DNA of 34,557 bases, from positions 1 to 34,557 of the forward strand of contig WRMK01000005.1 in NCBI GenBank assembly GCA_009777155.1. Reading direction: 5' to 3'. The notes under the pieces are model-generated. The model was not told the origin of the DNA, did not search any database, and saw only the letters and a list, made by a program, of their open reading frames with translations. Source of the stretch: Oscillospiraceae bacterium. Its GTDB lineage: Bacteria > Bacillota > Clostridia > Oscillospirales > Ruminococcaceae. Shown piece by piece: positions 1-8,366 of the stretch. The translations under genes were made by a program, and so were the position numbers. Every line of letters starts with the position of its first letter. Within the stretch, counting starts at the first letter, position 1.

Positions 1-1
1 A

Positions 2-700
2 CAGGCCGATATTAATTATCAGCTGTTCCATAAAGAGCCGCGGTTGGCGGCGGGGAGCAGTTGGGATACACCCGACATGGTCGCGGAGGATAGCAGGGGC
101 GCGGACGTTAATCTTGTGAAAACCGCTTATAATTTTACGGTGATACGGAATGGGCAGAAATTGCACCTTGAGAATGTCCCGCTGTATGCGGTCGTAATGG
201 ACGACGGGAGCAGGGAAATCTACCTCGATTTTGTCAATGCGCGTGAGGATAAAACTTTCGTGAATGTCATCGTGAGGGCGGGCAAGGAGACTGCGAGCCT
301 TTCGCGGTTGATTATAATTACGCTGGTTGACTTGATTCGCGGGACTTATGGGCTTAATGAAATTTCGGGGCCTGTGGGCGTGGTTAATGCAATCGGCGAG
401 GTCTCGCAAACCGGCTTTGAGCGCGGGGTTGAGGCGGGCGGGTTCTGGACCGGGATTAAGGAAGGCTTGCGTATGTGCCTGTTCATGGCGGCGTTGATTA
501 CTATCAATGTGGGGATTTTCAACCTGCTGCCTGTCCCTGCGTTGGACGGGGCGCGGTTCTTGTTTTTGGGCGTCGAGGCGGTGCGTAGAAAGCCCGTCAA
601 GGCCGAGGTCGAGGGCATGATTCACTTTGTCGGGTTTGCGGCGTTGATGCTGTTTATGTTGGTGATAACTGTGTTTGATATACGAGGATTGTTTCAATGA
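2..700 (+). CDS. rseP: RseP-family site-2 protease, C-terminal part
   Basis: This is the C-terminal part of a membrane zinc metalloprotease that cleaves transmembrane substrates such as anti-sigma factors inside the bilayer. The frame is open to the left edge, so the gene starts outside the window and the HExxH zinc motif is not visible. What can be seen is a weak PDZ-like stretch, the GPVG motif typical of the family, and NLLPVPALDGAR, which carries the conserved third zinc-ligand aspartate (LDG), set among hydrophobic membrane segments. The final helix ends close to the stop. The stop overlaps the ispG start as ATGA, which indicates translational coupling. rseP followed by ispG and polC is a common order in Clostridia. 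The family assignment is firm; the physiological substrate cannot be told from here. Confidence 0.9.
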   Translation, partial: QADINYQLFHKEPRLAAGSSWDTPDMVAEDSRGADVNLVKTAYNFTVIRNGQKLHLENVPLYAVVMDDGSREIYLDFVNAREDKTFVNVIVRAGKETASLSRLIIITLVDLIRGTYGLNEISGPVGVVNAIGEVSQTGFERGVEAGGFWTGIKEGLRMCLFMAALITINVGIFNLLPVPALDGARFLFLGVEAVRRKPVKAEVEGMIHFVGFAALMLFMLVITVFDIRGLFQ

Positions 701-1728
701 AAAAGGCAGTAAAAGTCGGCGATATTGTACTTGGAAATGGCAATATCTACATTCAAACCATGCTGAAAAAACCCGCGCATGACATTGACGGCAATGTCAT
801 TCAAGCGTTGGAGCTTGAGGCGGCGGGGTGCAATATTATACGGGCGGCTGTCCCCGAAAAGGCCGATGCCGCGCTGATTTACGCGCTGAAACAGAAGCTT
901 GCAATGCCTGTGGTCGCGGACATTCACTTTGATTACAAAATCGCGCTTGAAGCCATAAGTGCGGGCGCGGACAAGATTCGCTTGAACCCGGGCAACTTGG
1001 AACCGGACAAGCGCAGGGCGGTTGCACTCGAGTGCCAAAAGCGCGGTATTCCCATTAGAATCGGCATTAACGCGGGGTCATTGGAGCGGGAGATACTGCA
1101 AAAGTATGGCGTGTCGGATGTAGCAATGGCGGAGAGTGCGCTGGCGAGTGCAAAATTGTTGGAGGAAATCGGGTTCGGCGATATTGTGTTGTCTGTAAAA
1201 TCGTCGAGCGTTAAGCTGACGATTGCGGCGTGTCGATTGCTACATAAAAACTGCGATTACCCACTGCATTTAGGTGTCACCGAGGCGGGGACTAAACGAG
1301 TGGGGATTATTAAGTCGGCAGTCGGCATCGGCGGCTTGCTTTGCGACGGAATCGGCGATACAATCAGGGTTTCGCTGACTGATGAGCCGCTTGAAGAAGT
1401 GAGGACTGCGAAAGATTTGCTGACGGCTGTGGGGCGCGGAAACTCGCCCGAAATTATAAGCTGTCCGACTTGTGGCAGATGCAAAATTGATGTGCAGAAA
1501 ATTGCAAGCGAGGTTGAAAAACTGTGTGCAAAAATTAATAAACCCATCAAAATTGCCGTGATGGGGTGCGCGGTCAACGGGCCGGGCGAGGCGCGCGAGG
1601 CCGACATCGGAATCGCGGGCGGCGCGGACGCGGGCGTGCTGTTCAAGAAGGGCGAGATTGTCGGGAAGTTCGCCGAAAATCGGTTGGTTGAGGAATTGAT
1701 AAAGGGGGTAAAAGAATTATATGAGTGA
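697..1728 (+). CDS. ispG: 4-hydroxy-3-methylbut-2-enyl diphosphate synthase (IspG)
   Basis: IspG is the [4Fe-4S] enzyme of the MEP isoprenoid pathway that reduces methylerythritol cyclodiphosphate to HMBPP. At 343 residues it has the usual bacterial length. The N-terminal TIM-barrel part shows LEAAGCNIIRAAVP, VADIHFDYKIAL and KIRLNPGN. The C-terminal cluster-binding part shows CPTCGRCKID and MGCAVNGPGEAREADIG, supplying the three cluster cysteines and the conserved glutamate. The N-terminal block reads IQTMLKKPAHD where the family usually has VQSMTNT, a mild divergence. It starts at the ATG that overlaps the rseP stop and overlaps polC by 8 bases, so the three genes are probably cotranscribed. 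Confidence 0.95.
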   Translation: MKKAVKVGDIVLGNGNIYIQTMLKKPAHDIDGNVIQALELEAAGCNIIRAAVPEKADAALIYALKQKLAMPVVADIHFDYKIALEAISAGADKIRLNPGNLEPDKRRAVALECQKRGIPIRIGINAGSLEREILQKYGVSDVAMAESALASAKLLEEIGFGDIVLSVKSSSVKLTIAACRLLHKNCDYPLHLGVTEAGTKRVGIIKSAVGIGGLLCDGIGDTIRVSLTDEPLEEVRTAKDLLTAVGRGNSPEIISCPTCGRCKIDVQKIASEVEKLCAKINKPIKIAVMGCAVNGPGEAREADIGIAGGADAGVLFKKGEIVGKFAENRLVEELIKGVKELYE

Positions 1729-4700
1729 AAGATTATCTGTGTTGTTTGAGGGTGTGAATTTGCCTGCGGAATTAGCGGACAAGCATGTCATTTCCGCTGT
1801 GCATGAGAGCGGGAGCGGCCTGTTCATACTGCAAATTCTTTCGGACGAGTTGATTTCGGCCGAGAGTATAAATAAAACTGCCGATATAATTAAAACCGAA
1901 TTGGGGGTTCGCGAGACGCGGATTTACCCTAAGTATCCCGGGGAATTATTCAGCGGCGAATACATACACGAAATCATCGGGATTATCAAGCCATTTCCCA
2001 CCTACACGAACGCCGCAAAAGCCGTCCTTGACGGCGTTGAGGTCAATGACGACGGCGAAGTTTTCGAGATTACTTTGGGGGGCGGCGGCAGGGAAATTCT
2101 CATGAGTGAGAAAGTTGACAACGAGATTATTAAGTTAGTACGCGGGTTTTTCGGGGTTACTATTAAAGTGGATTTTGCAAACCCCGTGAGTTTTGAGCAT
2201 AGCATTTCCGATTCGCAGGAAGAAAAAATTCCCGTGTTTGTTTCGACCAAGCCGATTGAAACTGTGAAGAATTACAGTGAAAATAACGGCGAAAAACGCT
2301 ACAACGGCGGCAGAAAAACCCCGAAAACTTTACAAGATTCAAAAGAAATTACACTGCCTTTTAAGCACGAGAAATTCTCGGAAGCGGCGCAGTTGATTTT
2401 TGGCGAAAGTATTCAAAACCCGCCTGTAGAGATGATTAGTCTGAGTGGTGAGACTGAAAATATTGTGCTTTGGGGCGAGGTTTTCAGCTTTGAAAATAAG
2501 TCGGTGAGTCAGGGGAAAAACGCGAGTATTTCCGTGGGGTTTTCGGACGGGACTTCGTCGCAGACCATGAAGATTTTCACCTCGGCGAAAAATGCCGACG
2601 GCTTTAAGCAGATTAAAAATGCGGGTGCGATTTTGGTACAAGGCGACTTGAAATTTGACAAGTTTGTTGACGAAATTGTAGTCGAGCCAAAGGCGATTGC
2701 GCTGTTGCAGATTCATGAGAAACTTGACAATGCCGCAGTCAAACGCTGTGAGTTGCATTTGCATACGAATATGTCGGACATGGACGGCATTACGCCTGTC
2801 ACCGAGCTGATTAATCAGGCGTATAAGTGGGGGCACAGAGCAATCGCGATTACCGACCACGGCAACGCGCAGGCGTTTCCCGAGGCGATGTATGCCCTTG
2901 AAAAAATCACCAAGAAAAATCCTGCCGCCGATTTTAAAGTTATCTACGGCGTGGAGGCGTATTTTGTGCGGGACGGAAAGGCGTTGATAGAGGGCGACGA
3001 GCTGTTGAATTACCCCGTTTCGGGCGAGCTGATTATTTTTGATGTCGAGACGACCGGTCTTTCTCCGGTGAACGAGCGTATAATAGAAATAGGCGCGGTC
3101 AAGCTTCGCAATTTGGAAATTATCGGCGAGTTTTCGAGTTTCGTCAACCCCGCAAAGCCAATCCCCGAGCATATTACCGCGATTAATGGCATTTCGGACG
3201 ATATGGTTAAGGACGCGCCTACCGAGTCGGAAGTCCTTGCGAAATTTATCGAGTTTTGCGGTGATTCTCCGCTGATTGCACACAACGCGAGTTTTGACGG
3301 CGGCTTTCTTAGGGAGACATGCAAAAGGTGCAATATTGTCTATAATTTTAACACGATTGACACCGTCAAGCTCTGTCGTGCCGCTGTTCCGGGGGTGAAA
3401 AGCCACTCGCTTGACGCTATGGCGAAGTATTACAAGGCGGGCGAATTTAATCATCACCGCGCCCTTGACGATTCTAAAGTTTTAGCAATAATTTTCAAGA
3501 AGTTAATAGAAGATGCGGCGCGGGGGAAAAGTCTGAAATTGCTTGGCGAATTGAACTCGGTTTTCGGCGAGGTGGACATTAAAAAAGAACACTCCTATCA
3601 CATGATTATCCTTGTCAAAAACAAGGCGGGGCTGAAGAATCTTTACAGGCTAATATCGCTCTCCAACTTGAATTATTACTACAAGCGGCCGCGGGTTCCG
3701 CTGTCTGTTTTGCAGGAAAATCGCGAGGGGTTAATTATCGGGAGCGGGTGCGAGGGCGGCGAATTATTTCAGGCGGTTTTGGACGGATTGCCCGAGGAAA
3801 AGCTTGTTGAAATTGCGGAAATTTACGATTATTTTGAGATACAGCCGACGTCCAACAATGCGTTTTTGGTTCGGGAAGGTCGAGTGGATTCGGAGCTGAA
3901 ACTGCAAATTTTCAACCGTAAAATTGTCGAGCTTGGAAAGAAGTTAAACAAGCCTGTAGTCGCGACTTGCGATGTCCATTACAAGGACGCGGGGGATAGT
4001 ATTTTTAGGGAGATTTTGCAGGTTAGCCAGAAGTACAAGGACGCGGTGAATCAGCCGCCGTTGTACTTTCGGACGACTGATGAGATGTTGGAAGAATTTG
4101 GGTATTTGGGGGACGATGTTGCGTTTGAAGTCGTCGTTGCTAACACCAATAAAATTGCCGATGAAGTTGAACAAGTCCGGCCGATTCCTAAGGGGACTTA
4201 CACCCCGAAAGTCGAGGGTGCGGAGGAGGAAATTCGCAGGTTTGCTTATGAGCGGGCGCGGGAGTTGTATGGTGAAAAATTGCCCGAAATTGTTGAGAAG
4301 CAACTTGAAAAAGAGTTGACTGCAATCGTGAACAATGGATTCGCGGGGCTTTACATGATTGCGCGAAAGTTGGTTAAACGCTCGGAGGAGTCGGGGTATT
4401 TGGTGGGTTCGCGGGGTTCGGTAGGCTCGTCTTTTGCGGCGACTGTGCTTGGGATTTCGGAGGTGAACCCGTTGCCGCCGCATTATCGGTGTCCGTTGTG
4501 TAAGCACTCGGAGTTTGTCAAGGACGTGCAGTCGGGATTTGATTTGCCGCCGAAAAATTGCCCTGTATGCAAAAATCAGCAAAGTCAAGTTGCCATGGAA
4601 CGTGACGGGCATGATATACCTTTCGAGACTTTCATGGGGTTTGACGGCGATAAGGCCCCCGATATTGACTTGAATTTCAGCGGCGAGTATCAGGCGCAGG

Positions 4701-6097
4701 CCCATCGCCATACCGAGGAGATGTTCGGGAAAGAATACGTCTTTAAGGCGGGTACGATTTCGTCGATTAAGGATAAGACGGCGTTCGGGTGTGTGAAAAA
4801 GTTCTTGGAGGAGCGGAATTTAAGCGTGAACAAGGCTGAAATTAACCGCCTTGTCAAGGGTTGCACGGGGGTGAAACGCACTACCGGCCAGCATCCGGGG
4901 GGCATGGTGGTTGTGCCGCGTGAGTATGATGTCTACGATTTTACGCCGGTTCAGCACCCTGCGGAAGAAGGCGGCAAGGATATAATTACTACCCACTTTG
5001 ATTTCCATTCGCTACATGATACGATTTTGAAACTTGACGAATTGGGGCATGATGTGCCGACTTTGTACAAGTATCTTGAGGATATGACGGGGGTGAAAAT
5101 CGCGGCTGTGCCTACTTCGGACGAGCGTGTGATGAGCTTGTTCACCTCGACCGACGCGCTGGAATTATCCCCCGATTACGACAAAAATTTAATCCCGCTC
5201 GGCACTTATGGATTGCCCGAATTTGGGACGAGTTTTGTAATCGGCATGCTCAAAGATGCCTGCCCGTCTAAGTTTTCGGACTTGTTGCAGATTTCGGGAT
5301 TGTCGCACGGAACCGACGTTTGGATTGGCAACGCGCAGGAGTTAATCAAGGACGGCACTTGCGATATTTCGACTGTAATCGGCACTCGCGATAATATTAT
5401 GGTGCATTTAATGCACAAGGGTATGGATTCTTCGATGGCGTTCAAAATTACCGAAATTACGCGCAAAGGCAATGCGTGGGCTTTGTTTGACGACGCGATT
5501 TATAAGGCGTTCGAGGATTGCAAGGTCGAGCCGTGGTACATCGAAAGTTGCAAAAAAATTAAGTACATGTTCCCGAAGGCCCACGCGGCCGCTTATGTCA
5601 CGGGGGCGGTAAAGCTCGGCTGGTTCAAGGTTTATCACCCGGTTGCGTTTTATGCGGCGGTCTTGACAAAGCATACCGAGAATTTTGAGACTGATTGTGT
5701 ACTCGGCGGCAAGGAGGCGGTGCGGGCGCGGATTCACGCGATTTCGCAAAGCCCCGATGCGTCCAAAAAGGAAAAAGACGTTCAGGAAGCTTTGTATTTG
5801 GTCTACGAAATGCAGTGCAGGGGGATTAATTTCCTGCCGGCGCGGTATGACAAGTCCGAGGCGGCGCGGTATGTCATTGAGGGCGGGAATTTGCGGCTGC
5901 CGTTTTTGGCGATTGCGGGGTGCGGGGAGAATGCGGCGGCGCGGCTCTGCGAGGTCGTGAGGTCGGGAGATTTTATCAGTGTGGATGATATTAAGTTGAA
6001 GTCGGGCTTGAATAATACGGTTATGGAGCGGTTGGCGGAGATGGATGTGTTTGAGGGGTTGCCGCAGTCGGCGCAGATGTCTTTGTTTGATTTTTAG
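1721..6097 (+). CDS. polC: DNA polymerase III alpha subunit, PolC type
   Basis: PolC is the replicative polymerase of low-GC Gram-positive bacteria. Length (1458 residues) matches the family. Domains in order: a poorly conserved N-terminal domain; an OB-fold region around 250-330; the start of the PHP domain at about 340 (ELHLHTNMSDMDG, AITDHGN); an inserted DEDDh 3'-5' proofreading exonuclease from about 436 (IIFDVETTGLS, LIAHNASFDGGFL, HRALDDSKVLA); the rest of PHP; then the polymerase core with GSRGSVGSSFAATVLGI near 893, a zinc module with CPLC and CPVC pairs near 924-950, and the catalytic PDIDLNFSG near 980. The end, QMSLFDF, is typical. The stop is directly abutted by a palindromic repeat. 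All signature motifs are intact. Confidence 0.97.
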   Translation: MSERLSVLFEGVNLPAELADKHVISAVHESGSGLFILQILSDELISAESINKTADIIKTELGVRETRIYPKYPGELFSGEYIHEIIGIIKPFPTYTNAAKAVLDGVEVNDDGEVFEITLGGGGREILMSEKVDNEIIKLVRGFFGVTIKVDFANPVSFEHSISDSQEEKIPVFVSTKPIETVKNYSENNGEKRYNGGRKTPKTLQDSKEITLPFKHEKFSEAAQLIFGESIQNPPVEMISLSGETENIVLWGEVFSFENKSVSQGKNASISVGFSDGTSSQTMKIFTSAKNADGFKQIKNAGAILVQGDLKFDKFVDEIVVEPKAIALLQIHEKLDNAAVKRCELHLHTNMSDMDGITPVTELINQAYKWGHRAIAITDHGNAQAFPEAMYALEKITKKNPAADFKVIYGVEAYFVRDGKALIEGDELLNYPVSGELIIFDVETTGLSPVNERIIEIGAVKLRNLEIIGEFSSFVNPAKPIPEHITAINGISDDMVKDAPTESEVLAKFIEFCGDSPLIAHNASFDGGFLRETCKRCNIVYNFNTIDTVKLCRAAVPGVKSHSLDAMAKYYKAGEFNHHRALDDSKVLAIIFKKLIEDAARGKSLKLLGELNSVFGEVDIKKEHSYHMIILVKNKAGLKNLYRLISLSNLNYYYKRPRVPLSVLQENREGLIIGSGCEGGELFQAVLDGLPEEKLVEIAEIYDYFEIQPTSNNAFLVREGRVDSELKLQIFNRKIVELGKKLNKPVVATCDVHYKDAGDSIFREILQVSQKYKDAVNQPPLYFRTTDEMLEEFGYLGDDVAFEVVVANTNKIADEVEQVRPIPKGTYTPKVEGAEEEIRRFAYERARELYGEKLPEIVEKQLEKELTAIVNNGFAGLYMIARKLVKRSEESGYLVGSRGSVGSSFAATVLGISEVNPLPPHYRCPLCKHSEFVKDVQSGFDLPPKNCPVCKNQQSQVAMERDGHDIPFETFMGFDGDKAPDIDLNFSGEYQAQAHRHTEEMFGKEYVFKAGTISSIKDKTAFGCVKKFLEERNLSVNKAEINRLVKGCTGVKRTTGQHPGGMVVVPREYDVYDFTPVQHPAEEGGKDIITTHFDFHSLHDTILKLDELGHDVPTLYKYLEDMTGVKIAAVPTSDERVMSLFTSTDALELSPDYDKNLIPLGTYGLPEFGTSFVIGMLKDACPSKFSDLLQISGLSHGTDVWIGNAQELIKDGTCDISTVIGTRDNIMVHLMHKGMDSSMAFKITEITRKGNAWALFDDAIYKAFEDCKVEPWYIESCKKIKYMFPKAHAAAYVTGAVKLGWFKVYHPVAFYAAVLTKHTENFETDCVLGGKEAVRARIHAISQSPDASKKEKDVQEALYLVYEMQCRGINFLPARYDKSEAARYVIEGGNLRLPFLAIAGCGENAAARLCEVVRSGDFISVDDIKLKSGLNNTVMERLAEMDVFEGLPQSAQMSLFDF

Positions 6098-6197
6098 TAG
6101 CAATTCCGGTTAGAAATTGCCCGATATACGAGCGCAAAAGCTTTGATTTATGCGGTTTTGTGCTCGGATTGCGGTGCAATTTCAAGCGGAATTGCTA
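6098..6197 (+). repeat. ~100-bp palindromic repeat, copy 1
   Basis: Imperfect palindrome starting at the base after the polC stop. Its ends are TAGCAATTCCG and the exact complement CGGAATTGCTA. An inner stem pairs CGAGCGCAAAA with TTTTGTGCTCG around a loop containing TTTATGCGG. The inner stem and loop recur almost unchanged, inverted, at 34228-34328. Related copies lie at 24260, 24386 and 25522. The TA at each end resembles the target of IS630/mariner-type small inverted-repeat elements, but no transposase is linked. By position it could also work as a transcription barrier after polC. Confidence 0.85.
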
Positions 6198-6198
6198 C

Positions 6199-6473
6199 AG
6201 GGCAACAGGGGGGTGTGGGGGTCTATGTCTGCGCCACCGTAAAGGTCTGCCAGCCCGCCACACAGGCTGTTCAGACTCCACTTTCTCGATTGCGAGTTTA
6301 CAAGTTCACGACTTAATAGGTTTAATCTACTTAAAAAGTCTGCGCTCGCATAGGGTTTGTGCTACGTGATAACGGTTCGGCTCGAGAAAGTTAAGCTTTA
6401 TCAAGCGTAGAACGCGGGCGTGCAGACCTTTACGGTGGCGCAGACATAGACCCCCACACCCCCCTGTTGCCCT
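6199..6473. repeat. Long-armed inverted-repeat element, copy 1
   Basis: The arms at 6199-6250 and 6422-6473 are exact reverse complements over 52 bases. Each outer end begins AGGGCAACAGGGGGG (read inward). They enclose 171 bases. A second element with the same 171-base centre length lies at 29011-29266. When that copy is reverse-complemented, about 100 of the 171 centre positions match without gaps by my hand count. The best-conserved parts are CAGCCCGCC at one edge, GAGAAAGTTAA and GGGCGT at the other, and a TCGCATA...GGGTTT...GCTAC block. The centre carries stop codons in this copy and is not coding. The arms contain G-runs that could form a quadruplex. Bases 6474-6558 hold nothing I recognise. 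Confidence 0.85.
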
Positions 6474-6558
6474 CTACAGTTTCTGCGCCCTTGCCACTCT
6501 GCTCATTTGTAGCTAAATGTACTCTTGATATGTTGAAAATGTTTGTGGGATTCATCAA

Positions 6559-6587
6559 TTGACTTTACCGTGCTAATATGTTATCAT
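6559..6587 (+). promoter_or_regulatory. Promoter of the his operon
   Basis: TTGACT (6559-6564), a 17-base spacer and TATCAT (6582-6587) give a strong sigma-A type promoter with one mismatch in each box. It is the only good promoter before hisZ. The transcript would have a leader of about 70 bases to the first candidate start, too short for a T-box. Confidence 0.75.
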
Positions 6588-6607
6588 GATACTATAGTAG
6601 CATGATA
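6582..6607. promoter_or_regulatory. Dyad overlapping the his promoter -10 box
   Basis: TATCATG (6582-6588) and CATGATA (6601-6607) are exact inverted copies 12 bases apart. They cover the -10 box and the expected transcription start. The position suits a repressor operator, but no regulator gene is nearby and the dyad is short. Confidence 0.4.
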
Positions 6608-6650
6608 GTGTAAAAATATCGGTGGCAATGACGAGGCTTGAAAATTATTA

Positions 6651-6737
6651 AGGGAGGCATGCCCCATGCCGCAATTTTCGGTAGCTTTAGCTACAGAAAT
6701 TCTGTGGTGGCGCGGGCGGCATGGTATTGAAAATATG
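6651..6737 (+). promoter_or_regulatory. Leader hairpin upstream of hisZ (shared with the 25933-26616 HD gene)
   Basis: CCCATGCCGC (6663-6672) pairs with GCGGCATGG (ending 6724), and a nested stem GTAGC/GCTAC lies inside. The sequence TATTGAAAAT then leads to the ATG at 6735. A near-identical outer frame, with a different nested stem (CTTC/GAAG), precedes the HD gene at 26614-26674 with the same 10-base distance to its ATG. A good ribosome site, GGGAGG at 6652-6657, sits before an earlier ATG at 6666. That opens a reading frame in phase with hisZ, so the element could be translated as a 23-residue extension or act as a regulatory leader. Confidence 0.6.
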
Positions 6738-7700
6738 AAGAAAAATAATTTGATAACCCCTGAAGGCACTCGTGACCTGCTTTTTGATGAGTGCTTGGCG
6801 CGGCGGAAAATCGAGACCGACTTGATGAGTTTGTTCAAAAGTAAGGGATTTTCCGAGGTGGTTACGCCGCTTTTGGAGTTTTACGACGTGTTTGACAATT
6901 ATTTCACACAAGAGCAGATGTACAAATTGCCCGACGCGAAAGGGCGTCTGATGGTTTTGCGGCCGGACTCGACGCTGCCGATTATTCGGCTCGCGGAGAC
7001 CCGATTGCGCGACGAACCGCGCCCGTTGCGGCTTTGTTACAACCAGGTGATTTACCGCGCGAACCCGAAAGAGGCGGGCGTGGACGACGAAATCGCGCAG
7101 TGCGGAATTGAGCTGATTGGCGGGAGCAGCGCGGGGATTTTGAAGCTTGCGGTCGAGGTTTTCAAGACGATTGGCGGGAATTATCGCTTTGAATTGGGCA
7201 ATTGCAGGATTTTCAGCCGATTGGCGAAGGAGTATAAAATCGACCCGGAAAAGGCCGAGTTGATTCGGCGGTTGGTCGAAACTAAAAATTATTCGGGCTT
7301 GTCGGCTTTAGATATACCTGCGATTTTTGTCGAGTTGCCAAAACTTTTCGGCGGTTTTGAGGTCTTTGAAAAGGCCGAGAAATTATTCAAAACCGAGACT
7401 ATGAAAAATCGCTTGATGGCTCTAAAGCGGGTCTACACCGAGCTTTGTGAGTATGTCAAGGGGGATAAAATTACTGTCGATTTGGGGCTTACGAACGAGC
7501 TTGGTTATTACACGGGAATAATTTTTAACGGCTATTCCGAGGGCTTTGGCGAGCCGGTTTTGACCGGCGGAAAGTATAAAGTTGGTAACACTTTGGCGGC
7601 AGGTTTTGCGGTTAATATTAGTGAATTGAGTTTGAAAACGAATCTACAAAATCGGGGAAAACGATACATTTCATCCCTCGTTTGTGAGGGTGGACAATGA
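6735..7700 (+). CDS. hisZ: ATP phosphoribosyltransferase regulatory subunit HisZ
   Basis: HisZ is a HisRS-like protein without aminoacylation activity. It binds short-form HisG and is needed for the first step of histidine synthesis. The sequence opens with LITPEGTRDLL, as class II HisRS-type proteins do, and keeps MVLRPDSTLPIIRL (motif 2 region) and ELGYYTGIIFNGY. The histidine-specific motifs of true HisRS and its anticodon domain are missing, and the length (321 residues) is a little short for the family. I chose the ATG at 6735 because homologous proteins start here. An in-phase ATG at 6666 has a better ribosome site and would add 23 residues encoded by a hairpin repeat. hisG follows 21 bases downstream, which supports the call. 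Confidence 0.88.
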   Translation: MKKNNLITPEGTRDLLFDECLARRKIETDLMSLFKSKGFSEVVTPLLEFYDVFDNYFTQEQMYKLPDAKGRLMVLRPDSTLPIIRLAETRLRDEPRPLRLCYNQVIYRANPKEAGVDDEIAQCGIELIGGSSAGILKLAVEVFKTIGGNYRFELGNCRIFSRLAKEYKIDPEKAELIRRLVETKNYSGLSALDIPAIFVELPKLFGGFEVFEKAEKLFKTETMKNRLMALKRVYTELCEYVKGDKITVDLGLTNELGYYTGIIFNGYSEGFGEPVLTGGKYKVGNTLAAGFAVNISELSLKTNLQNRGKRYISSLVCEGGQ

Positions 7701-7721
7701 TGAAAAATTTGGTGAAAAATT

Positions 7722-8366
7722 ATGAGTGATAACGCTAAAAACGCAATCAGAATCGCACTTACAAAGGGGCGGCTTGAGAAAGATGCAGTGAAACTTTTCG
7801 GCAAAATGGAGTGGGATATTTCTGCGTTTCTTGACAAGGGCAGAAAGTTAATCTTTGACATTCCGGAGCAGAATATCGAGGTCGTAATCGCGAAGCCCAC
7901 AGACGTGCTGACATACGTTGAACACGGCGTTTGCGACGTTGGGCTGGTTGGAAAAGATACGATTTTGGAGTACGGCGGGAAGTATTTTGAGGTACTCGAC
8001 CTCGGCTTCGGGAGGTGTCGTTTTGGGCTGGCTGTCAAAAAAGGCGCGGATTTTTACAGCGGTTGCGGCGTGAAAACTGTCGCGTCAAAGTATACAAATG
8101 TCACTCGCGAATTTTTTGAAAGTAAGGACATGGATGTTGACATTGTGAAGATTGAAGGGTCGGTCGAACTTGCGCCTTTGTTGGGGTTGGCGGACGGGAT
8201 TGTGGACTTGATTGAGACCGGCTCAACCCTGCGGGAGAACGGCTTAGAGGAGATTGAGAAACTTGCGGATATTTCCGCGAGATTAATAATTAATACCGTT
8301 AGCATGAAGATGAAAAAGGCGGAAATTGACAAAATTATTAGCGGAATTGAGAGGAACTTGACATGA
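7722..8366 (+). CDS. hisG: ATP phosphoribosyltransferase catalytic subunit, short form
   Basis: HisG condenses ATP with PRPP, the committed and feedback-regulated step of histidine synthesis. The 214-residue length, without the C-terminal ACT-like regulatory domain, marks the HisZ-dependent short form and agrees with the hisZ gene just before it. Visible motifs are IALTKGRLEKDAVKLF at the N-terminus, DVGLVGKDTILE, and the PRPP-binding segment ADGIVDLIETGSTLRENGL. The stop overlaps the hisD start by 4 bases (ATGA). Confidence 0.95.
   Translation: MSDNAKNAIRIALTKGRLEKDAVKLFGKMEWDISAFLDKGRKLIFDIPEQNIEVVIAKPTDVLTYVEHGVCDVGLVGKDTILEYGGKYFEVLDLGFGRCRFGLAVKKGADFYSGCGVKTVASKYTNVTREFFESKDMDVDIVKIEGSVELAPLLGLADGIVDLIETGSTLRENGLEEIEKLADISARLIINTVSMKMKKAEIDKIISGIERNLT

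Noticed and set aside
6160-6369. A 69-codon frame on the plus strand
   Set aside because: It runs through the palindrome and the arm of the long-armed element, with no ribosome site and odd composition.
6559-6735. T-box or other amino acid riboswitch before the his operon
   Set aside because: The leader is only about 70-145 bases, with no T-box sequence (TGGNACCGCG-like) and no terminator stem before the start.
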